A DNA stretch of 64,000 bases from Bombyx mori (taxonomy: Eukaryota; Arthropoda; Insecta; Lepidoptera; Bombycidae). Positions 1 to 10,892 of the stretch are shown one piece after another. The notes beneath the pieces were generated by a model, which ran no database searches, was not told where the DNA came from, and saw only the letters and a program-made list of their open reading frames with translations. Location of the stretch: the NCBI RefSeq assembly GCF_030269925.1, contig NC_085135.1, forward strand, positions 4,092,753 through 4,156,752. The letters run 5' to 3'. Position 1 is the first letter of the stretch, and each line of letters begins with the position of its first letter. The position numbers and the translations under genes are program-made.

Positions 1-453
1 GTGACACTTTACAAAACTTGCATAAGGCCCGTCATGACTTACGCGAGTGTGGTGTTCGCTCACGCGGCCCGCACACACATAGACACCCTCCAATCCCTAC
101 AATCCCGCTTTTGCAGGTTAGCTGTCGGCGCTCCGTGGTTCGTGAGGAACGTTGACCTACACGACGACCTGGGCCTCGAATCAATTCGGAAATACATGAA
201 GTCAGCGTCGGAACGATACTTCGATAAGGCTATGCGTCATGATAATCGCCTTATCGTTGCCGCCGCTGACTACTCTCCGAATCCTGATCATGCAGGAGCC
301 AGTCACCGTCGACGCCCTAGACACGTCCTTACGGATCCATCAGATCCAATAACCTTTGCATTAGATGCCTTCAGCTCTAATACTAGGGGCAGGCTTAGGG
401 ACCCCGGTAACCGTACTCGTCGAACTCGACAAAGAGGTCGACGTGCAACCTAA
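1..453 (+). CDS. Family A ORF2, C-terminal fragment (post-RT region)
   Basis: Open frame of 150 codons matching the C-terminus of the 958-aa ORF2 of copy A3. The GTG at position 1 is an internal valine, not a start. The region lies downstream of the reverse transcriptase domain. It contains the family-typical AVGAPWFVRN and HDDLGLESI segments and ends in an Arg/Thr-rich tail (NRTRRTRQRG). It has no catalytic residues of its own. The frame is intact up to the normal stop. Confidence 0.9.
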   Translation: MTLYKTCIRPVMTYASVVFAHAARTHIDTLQSLQSRFCRLAVGAPWFVRNVDLHDDLGLESIRKYMKSASERYFDKAMRHDNRLIVAAADYSPNPDHAGASHRRRPRHVLTDPSDPITFALDAFSSNTRGRLRDPGNRTRRTRQRGRRAT

Positions 454-702
454 CCCATGCATCAGCCCGCTGAGTTTCTCGCCGGATCTTCTCAGCGGGT
501 CGCGATTCCGATCCGGTAGTAGATTCATTCGCGAAACAATTGCTCTTGAGTTGTTAGGTCTCCTTTGGAGGCGCTCGGGCAGTTGTTAGCAAATCCCAAC
601 CCTCTTGGCTGAGCCTTTGCTCGCCCACCTGTCCTGGTGAAACTGGAAAGGCCTTCGGGCCACCAGTAAACTTTCAATCATAAAAAAAAAAAAAAAAAAA
701 AA
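1..702 (+). mobile_element. Family A (Jockey-like non-LTR) copy A1, 3' end only
   Basis: This is the 3' end of a non-LTR retrotransposon that continues beyond the left window edge. It carries the last part of ORF2, a roughly 230-bp 3' UTR and a poly-A tail of about 20 (683-702). It is nearly identical to 8452-9150 in A2. The sequence immediately after the tail belongs to the Gypsy protease region, so A1 sits inside the Gypsy element. Its target duplication cannot be seen because the 5' junction is outside the window. Confidence 0.93.
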
Positions 703-761
703 TTCTGCATACAAAACCAATTAACGATAAAAGACCCTATGTTAATATTAAGATACACGAT

Positions 762-3700
762 TTGACAGTTTCCGGCCTTTTGGATTCAGGCTCAGCGGTT
801 ACTATTTTAGGCAACAATGCTCATAGTGCATTAGTTAGTCGTGGGCTGAAGTTGTGTACTGATGATAAATTGACTATTGTTGCGGCTGGTGGACAAAATC
901 TTAAAAGTATAGGCTATATTAATATGCCCGTGCATTTCGAAAACCAGTTCCACATTATTCAGAGTCACGTAGTTCCAGAAGTTCAATCATCGCTTATTTT
1001 AGGGATTGACTTTTGGCACACATTTAAAATTTGCCCGAAGTACTTGAGTTCTCTTCATTTCCCCGGCCCTCCATTGGCTAATTTAGATGTTGGTAGCCCA
1101 ACCAATTTTTTGCGCTCGTATGATTATTTGGACGAATCACAAAAGGCCGTCGTTGACAATATTACCAAGCAGTTTGAAGGAATATCTTTTGAGCGCAAAG
1201 GACTTGGACGCACAAACTTAATTACTCACCACATCGACACGGGGAATTCTCCTCCTGTGAGACAGCGCTACTATAGGTTTTCACCAGAAAAACAGAAGAT
1301 CCTAGTCGAGCAAGTAGACGAAATGCTCCAGCTTGATGTAGTTGAGCCTTGTGAGAGTGCCTGGCAATCCCCAGTATTGCTAGTCACTAAAAAAGATGGT
1401 CAGCCACGGTTTTGCTTAGATAGTAGGAAGCTAAACTCTGTTACAAAACGCGACGCTTATACATATCGGAGATATTGGACAACTTGCGAGACGTGCGCTA
1501 TCTTAGCAGTATTGACTTATCAAAGGCTTTCTGGCAATTACCAATAGCACTCGAAGATAGGGACAAGACGGCATTTTACGTACCGGGACGAGGGACGTTA
1601 CGGTTTAAGACTACACCGTTTGGTTTGACCAATGCGCCTTCTACGCAACAGCGGTTAGTCGATTTATTGTTTGGCGACATGGATCACAAGGCGTTCGCAT
1701 ATTTAGATGATGTGATAATAGTAAGTAGCACGTTTGATGAGCATGTTAGTCTTCTTCTTCGCGTGTTAGACAAACTGCGCCATGCTAATCTAACAATTAA
1801 TTTAGAAAAGTGTGAATTTTTTCGAAGTAAACTTAAATATTTAGGCTATGTGGTCGACGCGAATGGTTTGCGGACTGATCCGGATAAAGTTACAGCCATT
1901 CTAAATTACCCAACTCCTACATGTCGTAAGGACTTGAAACGGTTCCTAGGCACGGCAACATGGTACCGCAGATTTGTCCCAAACTTTAGCACTATCGCAG
2001 GGCCGCTTAATAGGTTGACATCGAACAAAAAATCAACACCTCCCTTCCAGTGGACAGATGAGGCCGACACTGCGTTCAAAAAACTTAAGGAATCTTTGGT
2101 CTCGGCACCTGTTCTCTCCTGCCCAAATTATGATCTGCCTTTCGAAGTCCATACAGATGCAAGTAACTATGGGATAGGTGGTATGCTCACACAAACTATT
2201 GACGGGAAAGAGCACCCTATAGCGTATATGAGCAAGTCCTTATCGGGGGCCGAAAAGAATTATAGCATTACCGAACGTGAGACCTTAGCTGTTCTCGTGG
2301 CTCTCGAACACTGGCGTTGCTATCTGGAGAACGGAAAGACATTCACGGTTTACACAGACCACAGCGCTCTTAAGTGGTTCCTTTCCTTGAACAATCCTAC
2401 GGGTAGGCTTGCGCGTTGGGGAGTTCGATTATCGTCGTTTGATTTTGAAATCAAACACCGCCGCGGTGTAGACAATGTGATTCCCGACGCTTTGTCTAGA
2501 GCTGTCCCGGTCACTACTATCACTACTGCTAAATCACTCACGACTTCTAGTGATGATTGGTATAAGACCCTTTATAATAATTGTTTGACCCAGCCTGTAC
2601 ATTATCCAAATTATCATATCAAAAATGACGCTCTTTTCCGTTGTAGTAAGAATAAGTGTTATCTCACAAATGAATTTTCGTGGAAAGAGGTAGTTCCTTC
2701 AGAACTTAGAAACACTGTCATTGTTGAGAATCATAGTGAGCCAACTGCTGGTCATTTGGGTATTTTTAAGACTTACAGACGCATCGCCCTTAGATACTAT
2801 TGGCCAGGTATGTATCGAGACGTAGCAAATTTCGTAGATTCATGTTCCACTTGTCTCAAGTACAAAATTCAAAACCATGCTACTCTTGGAGAAATGGGTC
2901 GCCCCAAGCAGTGCTCTCGACCGTATCAGATGTTATCGATTGATTTAATGGGTCCTTTGCCTGTGACTCGGAAACAAAATTGCCAAATTCTAGTGATAAC
3001 TTGCTGTTTTTCGAAATTTTGTCACATTTATCCAATTAAAAAGGCAACTTCAGACATTATAGTCCGAATTTTAGAAGAGCAAATTTTCCTCGTTCATGGT
3101 GTGCCTCAAACAATTTTTCTCGATAATGGCTCTCAGTTCATTAGTAGTCATACAAATGCACTATTCAAAAAGTATAACATACCAAACGTATTTTTCACGC
3201 CAAAATATACCCCGCAGGTGAACACCGTAGAGCGGTATAACAAAACAATTATTACTTGTATTTCTACGTTTGTAGATAGGATCATCGATCATGGGATACT
3301 TTTATTCCTAGTGTCCAGTTTGCCATTAATAATTCGGTTAACGAGGCTACTGGTTTCACTCCGTCATTCCTTGTCTTTGGGAGAGAACTAGTAGTATGTG
3401 GCTCTCATTGTACTGATATTGATTTGGGTGATCAAGTTTTGTTTCTACCTCGAGATGTGTATGCCGAAAACCTAGGGTGTTTGAGCTCCATCTTCGATCA
3501 AGTTCAGAAATCTCTATATCACGCACACGTAAAAAACACTGCTAACTATAATTTACGCAGAAAGCCCTTTGAATTTAATGTAGGAGATACTGTTTATAAA
3601 CGCGCTTACGTCCTGAGTGACAAAGATAAGTATTTTAGTAAGAAGTTAGCACCGAAATATATCAAGTGCAAAGTTGTCGAAAAACTCTCGCCACTTGTCT

Positions 3701-3780
3701 ACGTCCTAGAAGACATGTCAGGTAAAAACATAGGCACTTGGCATATTAAAGACTTGAAAATATTAGGACAACACTCATAG
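762..3780 (+). pseudogene. Gypsy pol: protease, RT, RNase H, integrase (frameshifted)
   Basis: Domains appear in order. The retropepsin motif LDSGSAVTILG is near 781. RT follows, with the palm motif YLDD at about 1700 and SKAFWQLP upstream. RNase H comes next (HTDASNYGIGG, ITERETLAV, YTDHSALKW). The integrase has an HHCC zinc finger (about 2750-2870) and core segments DLMGPLP and FLDNGSQF. A C-terminal GPY/F-like region ends at 3780. The frame breaks near 1470, within RT before the palm, and again near 3290 in the integrase core. The family replicates through an RNA intermediate with integrase-mediated insertion; this copy cannot make a full polyprotein. Confidence 0.9.
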
Positions 3781-4280
3781 TTGTTACGTTTCGTTTTTGT
3801 TGCCCATGCCCATTAAAATCTTTTTTACATTTCTTGCAAAAAGTCGTAAGCCGATAAGACTTATGACTTTCGTTAATCCATTCCGATAGAGGCACCCGTC
3901 ACGTGCGGACGTGCTCATCGTCCACTCGATCGCCCGGTCTTTGTTCGCCCGGCTTTTGTTAGCCCGGCCATTGTTCGCGCGGCCTGTGTTTGTGATACAT
4001 CTGCCGACCAAGTGTGTTTCCTGGAAGCTTTTATTTGCTTTGTTTTAGTTATTTTTGTGTTCGTGGAACATTTGCCGACAAAGTGTTTTCCTGCAAGTAT
4101 TTATTTGTTTTGTTTCTTTTTGGAATTTCTGTTTAGTTGTGCTTTTTCTTTGTCCTGTAGTAATCGCGCCGCATTGCCACCTGTGTTCAATAGAACCGCT
4201 CAGGTCCGAGAAGTTGGGGCCTCGCCGCAAGGCGAGTGTTTTCAAGACCCGGGGCCGCCCCACCTGGGTACTCAGCGATC

Positions 4281-5909
4281 ATGGACGCTGTATTCGCGGA
4301 ATTCCTCCGACTTCGCCACCCACAGCTCGCCTCAGAGTTTCTGACCTTCAAGGCCAATCACACTGCGAGCCCTCTCGAGGACTCCGCCGCGCTCGCTGCT
4401 CCTGCGTCGCCTGTACCTGCGTGCAGAGCTTCTGCATTGAGCACCGCAGCCTCTGTCGTGCCTGCCGCTCCCGTGTCGCCTATACTGGCGAGAAAAGCTG
4501 CTGCGTCGTCCGCCGTGACCATCGTTTCAGCTGAGCGATCATCCGCGGCCTCCGTCGCGCCCTCTAAAACACCTACACTTGCTCGTAGGTCGCCTACACC
4601 CGCCTCCTCGTGTTCCGACTCTGACTCGGACATGGAGGTCGACCTCACCCCCGCCTCATCGACGGATGGATTCACCCTGGTACAGAAGGGTAAGAAGCGT
4701 GCCGCGGAGTCTCGAGCTCCCGCGGCCGCTAAAATTAGCAAAGCCGTGAACGCGTCGCGCCCCCGCCCTCAGACTCCCGTTGCGCCCCCAGCCCGTGCCA
4801 CTCCGTCGCCGCGTCCGGTGGCACAAAATAAAACCCAGACCCCTCCCCCGGTTATCCTTCAGGAGAAGGCAGCTTGGGATCGAGTTTGCCTGGCCCTTAA
4901 GGCCAAAAATATAAATTTTACGAATGCCCGTAACCTCGCGAACGGCATTCAAATTAAGGTTCAAACACCCGACGACCATAGGGCCCTCTCTTCTTACCTC
5001 CGTAAGGAACGTATAAGTTTCCATACTTATACGCTCCAGGAGGAGCGCGAACTCCGCATTGTAATACGCGGAATCCCTAAAGAGTTAGATGTAGAGCTCG
5101 TCAAGGCCGACCTGTTAGAACAGGGCTTTCTAGTGAATTCTGTGCACCGTATGCACACCGGTCGCGGTAGGGAGCCATATAATATGGTTCTAGTCACCCT
5201 CCAGCCTACCCCCGAGGGTAAGAAAATCTTCAACACACAGACCGTCTGTAGGCTCTCCGGTATCGCCATCGAAGCCCCCCATAAAAAAGGCACTCTTAGC
5301 CAGTGCCATAACTGTCAATTGTACGGGCACTCTTCCCGTAACTGTCACGCGCGCCCCCGATGTGTTAAGTGTTTGGGCGATCACGCCACGGCCCTCTGCG
5401 CTCGCGACCAAAAAACCGCGACGGAACCGCCTAGCTGCGTCCTGTGTCGAACACAGGGTCACCCCGCGAATTACCGTGGTTGCCCCCGAGCCCCTAAAAT
5501 AAATAGCCGCGTCGCCCGCCTAAACCGCCTCCGAGCTTCCGGCCCAGACATCAAAGCCTCGGCACCCTCTGCGTCGCAGGCTAAGCCAGCGTTCGTTCCG
5601 GCGGCGGAGCCCAGTGTCTCGGCCTGGGCAAAACCGCTGCCGTACACGAACACGGCTACAACTCCCTCCTCCGCGATTCGTCCCGCCCCCGCGACTCGTT
5701 CCTCTCCCGCGACTTGCCCTCCGACCGCGTCCGAAAATCTCGCTTTAGCGATCGACTTCTTTCAGTCGATCAACTTTGAGCGCGTTAACGCTTTGGGCGA
5801 CGCCATTCGCGCTGCCTCCACTGCACAACACTTTATCGCCGTTGTGCAGGAATACGCCGACGTATACGCGTCATTAAATACGTACGTCCTCCCCTCACTC
5901 CGCCGGTAA
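4281..5909 (+). CDS. Family A ORF1, gag-like nucleic-acid-binding protein (A2)
   Basis: 542-aa ORF1. The start at 4281 (MDAVFAEFLRL) is conserved in A3, so the longer upstream frame is not used. The N-terminal half is Ala/Ser/Pro-rich with an acidic Ser-Asp run (SCSDSDSDMEVD). A central RNA-binding-like region follows. Three zinc knuckles lie near residues 348-400: CHNCQLYGHSSRNC, CVKCLGDHATALC and CVLCRTQGHPANYRGC. Proteins of this type coat the element RNA in a ribonucleoprotein particle. The stop is followed by TCA and then the ORF2 ATG (TAATCAATG), which suggests coupled translation. Confidence 0.88.
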   Translation: MDAVFAEFLRLRHPQLASEFLTFKANHTASPLEDSAALAAPASPVPACRASALSTAASVVPAAPVSPILARKAAASSAVTIVSAERSSAASVAPSKTPTLARRSPTPASSCSDSDSDMEVDLTPASSTDGFTLVQKGKKRAAESRAPAAAKISKAVNASRPRPQTPVAPPARATPSPRPVAQNKTQTPPPVILQEKAAWDRVCLALKAKNINFTNARNLANGIQIKVQTPDDHRALSSYLRKERISFHTYTLQEERELRIVIRGIPKELDVELVKADLLEQGFLVNSVHRMHTGRGREPYNMVLVTLQPTPEGKKIFNTQTVCRLSGIAIEAPHKKGTLSQCHNCQLYGHSSRNCHARPRCVKCLGDHATALCARDQKTATEPPSCVLCRTQGHPANYRGCPRAPKINSRVARLNRLRASGPDIKASAPSASQAKPAFVPAAEPSVSAWAKPLPYTNTATTPSSAIRPAPATRSSPATCPPTASENLALAIDFFQSINFERVNALGDAIRAASTAQHFIAVVQEYADVYASLNTYVLPSLRR

Positions 5910-5912
5910 TCA

Positions 5913-8904
5913 ATGGCATATATAAGTAGAATAAAGCCCCTATCCGTAACGATAGGATTTTTTAACGCTTACGGTCTCGCAAATCAACGTGATCAGGTTT
6001 CTGACTTTTTGCGTGACCATCAAATTGATATCTTTTTAGTGCAGGAGACCCTACTTAAGCCCGCGCGCCGTGACCCTAAAATCGCGAACTATAACATGGT
6101 CAGGAACGACAGGCTCTCTGCCCGTGGTGGTGGTACCGTCATTTACTATAGAAGAGCCCTGCATTGCCTCCCGCTCGATCCTCCCGCGCTCGCTAATATC
6201 GAAGCATCAGTGTGCCGAATCTCACTGACGGGACACGCGCCGATCGTTATCGCGTCCGTTTATCTTCCACCGGATAAGATCGTTCTAAGCAGTGATATCG
6301 AGGCGCTGCTCGGTATGGGGAACTCTGTCATTCTGGCGGGCGACCTAAATTGTTAACACATCAGGTGGAACTCACACACCACAACCCCGAATGGCAGGCG
6401 GCTTGACGCGTTAGTCGATGATCTCGCCTTCGGTATCGTCGCTCCGCTAACCCCGACTCACTACCCCCTAAATATCGCGCATCGCCCGGATATACTCGAC
6501 ATAGCGTTATTAAAAAACGTAACTCTGCGCTTACACTCGATCGAAGTAGTTTCAGAGTTAGATTCAGACCACCGTCCCGTCGTTATGAAGCTCGGTCGCG
6601 CTCCCGATTCCGTTCCCGTCACGAGGACTGTGGTGGATTGGCACACGCTGGGCATCAGCCTGGCTGAATCTGATCCACCATCGCTCCCGTTTAACCCGGA
6701 CTCTATCCCGTCTCCTCAGGATACCGCTGAAGCCATAGACATCTTAACGTCACACATCACCTCGACATTAGATAGGTCATCGAAACAAGTTGTAGCGGAG
6801 GACTTCCTTCACCGCTTCAAACTGTCCGACGATATTAGGGAACTCCTTAGAGCTAAGAACGCCTCGATACGCGCCTACGACAGATATCCTACCGCGGAAA
6901 ATCGTATTCGAATGCGTGCCCTACAACGCGACGTAAAGTCTCGCATCGCCGAAGTTTTTTTTTTTTTTTTTTTTTTTTATTGCTTAGATGGGTGGACGAG
7001 CTCACAGCCCACCTGATGTTAAGTGGTTACTGGAGCCCATAGACATCCACAACGTAAATGCGCCACCCACCTTGAGATACAAGTTCTAAGGTCTCAAGTA
7101 TAGTAACGACGGCTACCCCACCCTTCAAACCGAAACGCATTACTGCTTCACGGCAGAAATAGGCAGGGTGGTGGTACCCACCCGCGCGGACTCACAAGAG
7201 GTCCTACCACCAGTATCACAAGAGGTCCTACCACCAGTCCGAGATGCCAGATGGTCTGATTTCTTAGAAGGACTCGCGCCCTCCCAAAGGTCTTACTACC
7301 GCTTAGCTCGTACTCTCAAATCGGATACGGTAGTAACTATGCCCCCCCTCGTAGGCCCCTCAGGCCGACTCGCGGCGTTCGATGATGACGAAAAAGCAGA
7401 GCTGCTGGTTCCCGGTTCCGACGGTATATCTAACCGTGTTATTAAACTTCTACCTGTCCAACTCATCGTGATGTTGGCATCTATTTTCAATGCCACTATG
7501 GCGAACTGTATCTTTCCCGCGGTGTGGAAAGAAGCGGACGTTATCGGCATACATAAACCCGGTAAACCAAAAAATCATCCGACGAGCTACCGCCCGATTA
7601 GCCTCCTCATGTCTCTAGGCAAACTGTATGAGCGTCTGCTCTACAAACGCCTCAGAGACTTCGTCTCATCCAAGGGCATTCTCATCGATGAACAATTCGG
7701 ATTCCGTACAAATCACTCATGCGTTCAACAGGTGCACCGCCTCACGGAGCACATTCTTGTGGGGCTTAATCGACCAAAACCTTTATACACGGGAGCTCTC
7801 TTCTTCGACGTCGCAAAAGCGTTCGACAAAGTCTGGCACAACGGTTTGATTTTCAAACTATTCAACATGGGCGTGCCGGATAGTCTCGTGCTCATCATAC
7901 GGGACTTCTTGTCGAACCGCTCTTTTCGATATCGAGTCGAGGGAACCCGCTCCTCCCCACGATCTCTCACAGCTGGAGTCCCGCAAGGCTCTGTCCTCTC
8001 ACCCCTCCTATTTAGCTTATTCGTCAACGATATTCCCCGGTCGCCGCCGACCCATTTAGCTTTATTCGCCGATGACACGACTGTTTACTATTCTAGTAGA
8101 AATAAGTCCCTAATCGCGAAGAAGCTTCAGAGCGCAGCCCTAGCCCTAGGACAGTGGTTCCGAAAATGGCGCATAGACATCAACCCAGCGAAAAGTACTG
8201 CGGTGCTATTTCAGAGGGGAAGCTCCACACGGATTTCCTCCCGGATTAGGAGGAGGAATCTCACACCCCCGATTACTCTCTTTAGACAACCCATACCCTG
8301 GGCCAGGAAGGTCAAGTACCTGGGCGTTACCCTGGATGCATCGATGACATTCCGCCCGCATATAAAATCAGTCCGTGACCGTGCCGCGTTTATTCTCGGT
8401 AGACTCTACCCCATGATCTGTAAGCGGAGTAAAATGTCCCTTCGGAACAAGGTGACACTTTACAAAACTTGCATAAGGCCCGTCATGACTTACGCGAGTG
8501 TGGTGTTCGCTCACGCGGCCCGCACACACATAGACACCCTCCAATCCCTACAATCCCGCTTTTGCAGGTTAGCTGTCGGGGCTCCGTGGTTCGTGAGGAA
8601 CGTTGACCTACACGACGACCTGGGCCTCGAATCAATTCGGAAATACATGAAGTCAGCGTCGGAACGATACTTCGATAAGGCTATGCGTCATGATAATCGC
8701 CTTATCGTTGCCGCCGCTGACTACTCCCCGAATCCTGATCATGCAGGAGCCAGTCACCGTCGACGCCCTAGACACGTCCTTACGGATCCATCAGATCCAA
8801 TAACCTTTGCATTAGATGCCTTCAGCTCTAATACTAGGGGCAGGCTTAGGGACCCCGGTAACCGTACTCGTCGAACTCGACAAAGAAGTCGACGTGCAAC
8901 CTAA
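5913..8904 (+). pseudogene. Family A ORF2 endonuclease/RT, disrupted (A2)
   Basis: Homologous to the intact ORF2 of A3. The N-terminal AP-type endonuclease (FFNAYGLANQ, VQETLL) ends at a stop at 6354, where A3 has a lysine codon. The frame then continues to about 6954, where a reverse-oriented Bm1 SINE is inserted. After the SINE the RT frame resumes (AKAFDKVWH, GVPQGSVLSP, FADDTT), but about 59 residues before the first RT block, including the RKAPGS segment, are deleted in frame. The rest is open to 8904. Confidence 0.9.
6955..7238 (-). mobile_element. Bm1-type SINE, minus strand, inside A2 ORF2
   Basis: On the minus strand this reads ...ctggtggtaggacctcttgt..., then the conserved silkworm Bm1 3' body (tgaagcagtaatgcgtttcg, ggtgggctgtgagctcgtcc), ending in poly-A (poly-T at 6955-6979). 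Its minus-strand 5' end carries a 24-bp tandem duplication at 7192-7238. Copy A3 has an uninterrupted sequence here, so insertion is certain. Only agt repeats at the two borders, so a long target duplication is not visible. Bm1 is non-autonomous and depends on LINE machinery. Confidence 0.88.
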
Positions 8905-9320
8905 CCCATGCATCAGCCCGCTGAGTTTCTCGCCGGATCTTCTCAGCGGGTCGCGATTCCGATCCGGTAGTAGATTCATTCGCGAAACAATTGCTCTTGA
9001 GTTGTTAGGTCTCCTTCGGAGGCGCTCGGGTAGTTGTTAGCAAATCCCACCCCTCTTGGCTGAGCCTTTGCTCGCCCACCTGTCCTGGTGAAACTGGAAA
9101 GGCCTTCGGGCCACCAGTAAACTTTCAATCATAAAAAAAAAAAAAAAAAAGACTTTCGTTAAGCTATGGAGTCTTATAATTTTGCATATTATTTGATTTA
9201 TTTTGACTGTTGGTGAAGTTTATAAGGTTGTGTGAAAGGTGATTGTAAGAAATTGATACTCGCTTGAAAATTGCGGATTTTAATTTTAAGATTAAAATCC
9301 TTATGCGCGACGGGGGGTAA

Positions 9321-9700
9321 TGTAACGTAATGTTACAACTGAAATCGTCTGCAAAATAAAAAGATAAAAAAAAACCTTAAAAGAAAAGTATTTATGTTCA
9401 AAGCAGTTATTTTATCGACTGTACCGCTGAGGTGAGAACAATAGTTCCCACCTCCCCCCGAGACGTAGGTTCGGCTGGCGCAGACACTGTGCAGCCGCCG
9501 GCAGTCGTCACTAGACTTCCTTATTAGTCTTACGTTTGTATTCGAGTTCAGTTAAAGTTCGTTTTCAAACCTAGACGACTTACCTACAAATAATTTATTG
9601 AAAAAAATATTTAGTACAGCAATATCGTGTGCTGTTTAATATTAACACGATTAAAATAAACGGATTCGACCCCGCTTTTAGGGTGATTTGGAAATGGCAT
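9321..9700 (+). repeat. Probable 3' LTR of the Gypsy element
   Basis: A purine-rich tract (gacgggggg) at 9309-9317 is followed by TGTAACGTAATG at 9321, a plausible polypurine tract and LTR start. An AATAAA signal lies at 9655. The left LTR is absent from the window, so the termini cannot be confirmed by self-comparison. The right end is an estimate. Confidence 0.5.
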
Positions 9701-9719
9701 ATTATTATTTTTTAACGCA

Positions 9720-10892
9720 TTACTTCTTTTTTATTTTTTGCTAATCATGCACAGCTATACTTCACTTGTTTTATTGCTTTAATTTTTTTATTGTGCATTT
9801 ACTCCGTTCTGGTTGACCACTACCACGATAATCTCGCCACAAGATGTGGGTACCTTGCTCGAGTTCTCGTTGGTCAACCAGATCGGAAGGTAGATAAACC
9901 AGTTTGTGAAATTGGTCTTATCGCTTCCAGGGTTCATGCCTAGCTGTTTTTTTCACGCTTCTTGCTTCTTGCTTCACCCGATAACTGCGTGTGCTGAAAA
10001 GGTCATCTCCACCCAGTAACCCGTACCCTGGTGATCTAGCCAGCCCAGGAAACCTCCAGGAGTCCAGACGTGCTGCTTCAATGGGTCAACCCACGTCCGT
10101 TGGCTGCCGGAATTCAGGAGGGTAACCTACAGAGGGAGAGTCAGATTGGCCGTACAACCACGCCCTACAAATTCGTGTGCTCAACTGCCTGTGTTTTTTT
10201 TTAAAATATGTAATATATATATTTTTACTTGAGACACTATTGTTTTTGTTTGATTTCTTTTTTTAAAGGAAAGACTAAGCAGTTGTCGCAAGGTTTAACC
10301 CGCGATTACCTACAAGTGACCCCTGGGTGGTGCTAAACGGGAGCCGAAAAAATAATCGGTGGTAGGACTTGTCCGAATGGCTGGCGACCACCTCCAACTA
10401 GAGTCCGCCGCCAAATAGCCTAGCTGTGTTCCGGTGTGTGGGTTGGAGAGCCAGTTTTATTCCTTTCCTTTCCTCTTCCTTGTTGGGGGTGAATCTTGAT
10501 GACACCTGGAACATGCGGATCATACGTGCGCGCGAACTTGCGGGACGTGATTGTTTGACGGGGGTATAGGGAGACCCAGTGAAACGGTGTTCGCCGCCGC
10601 CCGCCGGTCAGTAGGGGACCTGAACCCGGGTGTCACTACTAAACTCCGCCCCGGGAAGCTGTCCCGCCAACCGGTGTAAAATCCTGTCGTGCGGTCGTCG
10701 TGCCGGAGTCGGAGACCGGAGTGGATCCCGGCGATCGTACGCAGGGTGGACTGGGGGCCCTTCCATGCCCTGCGTCGGACTCTCACGGAACCCGTGATCG
10801 ACCACACACTATGTTTCGCGCTTTATTCAGGTGTTGTCATGTTTTCACTCCGAACATCCTACCTCACCCTATCCCACTCTCCAAAAAACAAA
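9720..10892 (+). other. 5' UTR-like region of element B
   Basis: Non-coding stretch between the Gypsy LTR and the first endonuclease codons of B. Two AT-rich tracts (9700-9790, 10195-10265) bracket GC-rich sequence. No ORF1 with zinc knuckles is seen. I read it as the leader of B, but part of it could be older intervening DNA; I find no repeat boundary inside it. Confidence 0.5.

Larger units (their letters stand above)
3877..9150 (+). mobile_element. Family A copy A2, 5'-complete but defective
   Basis: Non-LTR retrotransposon of the Jockey type, with a 5' UTR (3877-4280), ORF1, ORF2, a 3' UTR and a poly-A tail. It is flanked by the exact 12-bp duplication gactttcgttaa. ORF1 is open. ORF2 is broken by a nonsense change at 6354, by a Bm1 SINE at 6955 and by an internal deletion at about 7408. 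It lies inside the Gypsy element. Confidence 0.93.
703..9700 (+). mobile_element. Ty3/Gypsy LTR retrotransposon remnant, split by A2
   Basis: A pol region at 762-3780 and a downstream tract at 9163 to about 9700 belong to one LTR retrotransposon. Copy A2 was inserted between them; the 12-bp sequence gactttcgttaa occurs on both sides (3865-3876 and 9151-9162). The 5' half (5' LTR, gag) is missing, because A1 occupies the left side. No env-like ORF is visible. Pol has at least two frameshifts, so the copy is dead. The right limit near 9700 is approximate. Confidence 0.85.

Noticed and set aside
703..3780. An endogenous retrovirus with env
   Set aside because: No third ORF after integrase before the LTR; only Ty3/Gypsy pol is visible, with frameshifts.
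3784..4011. Small minus-strand ORF between Gypsy pol and A2 ORF1
   Set aside because: Spans the Gypsy/A2 junction and the A 5' UTR; the repetitive Arg-Ala-Asn translation comes from tandem cggcc/ttgttcgcc motifs in the A leader.
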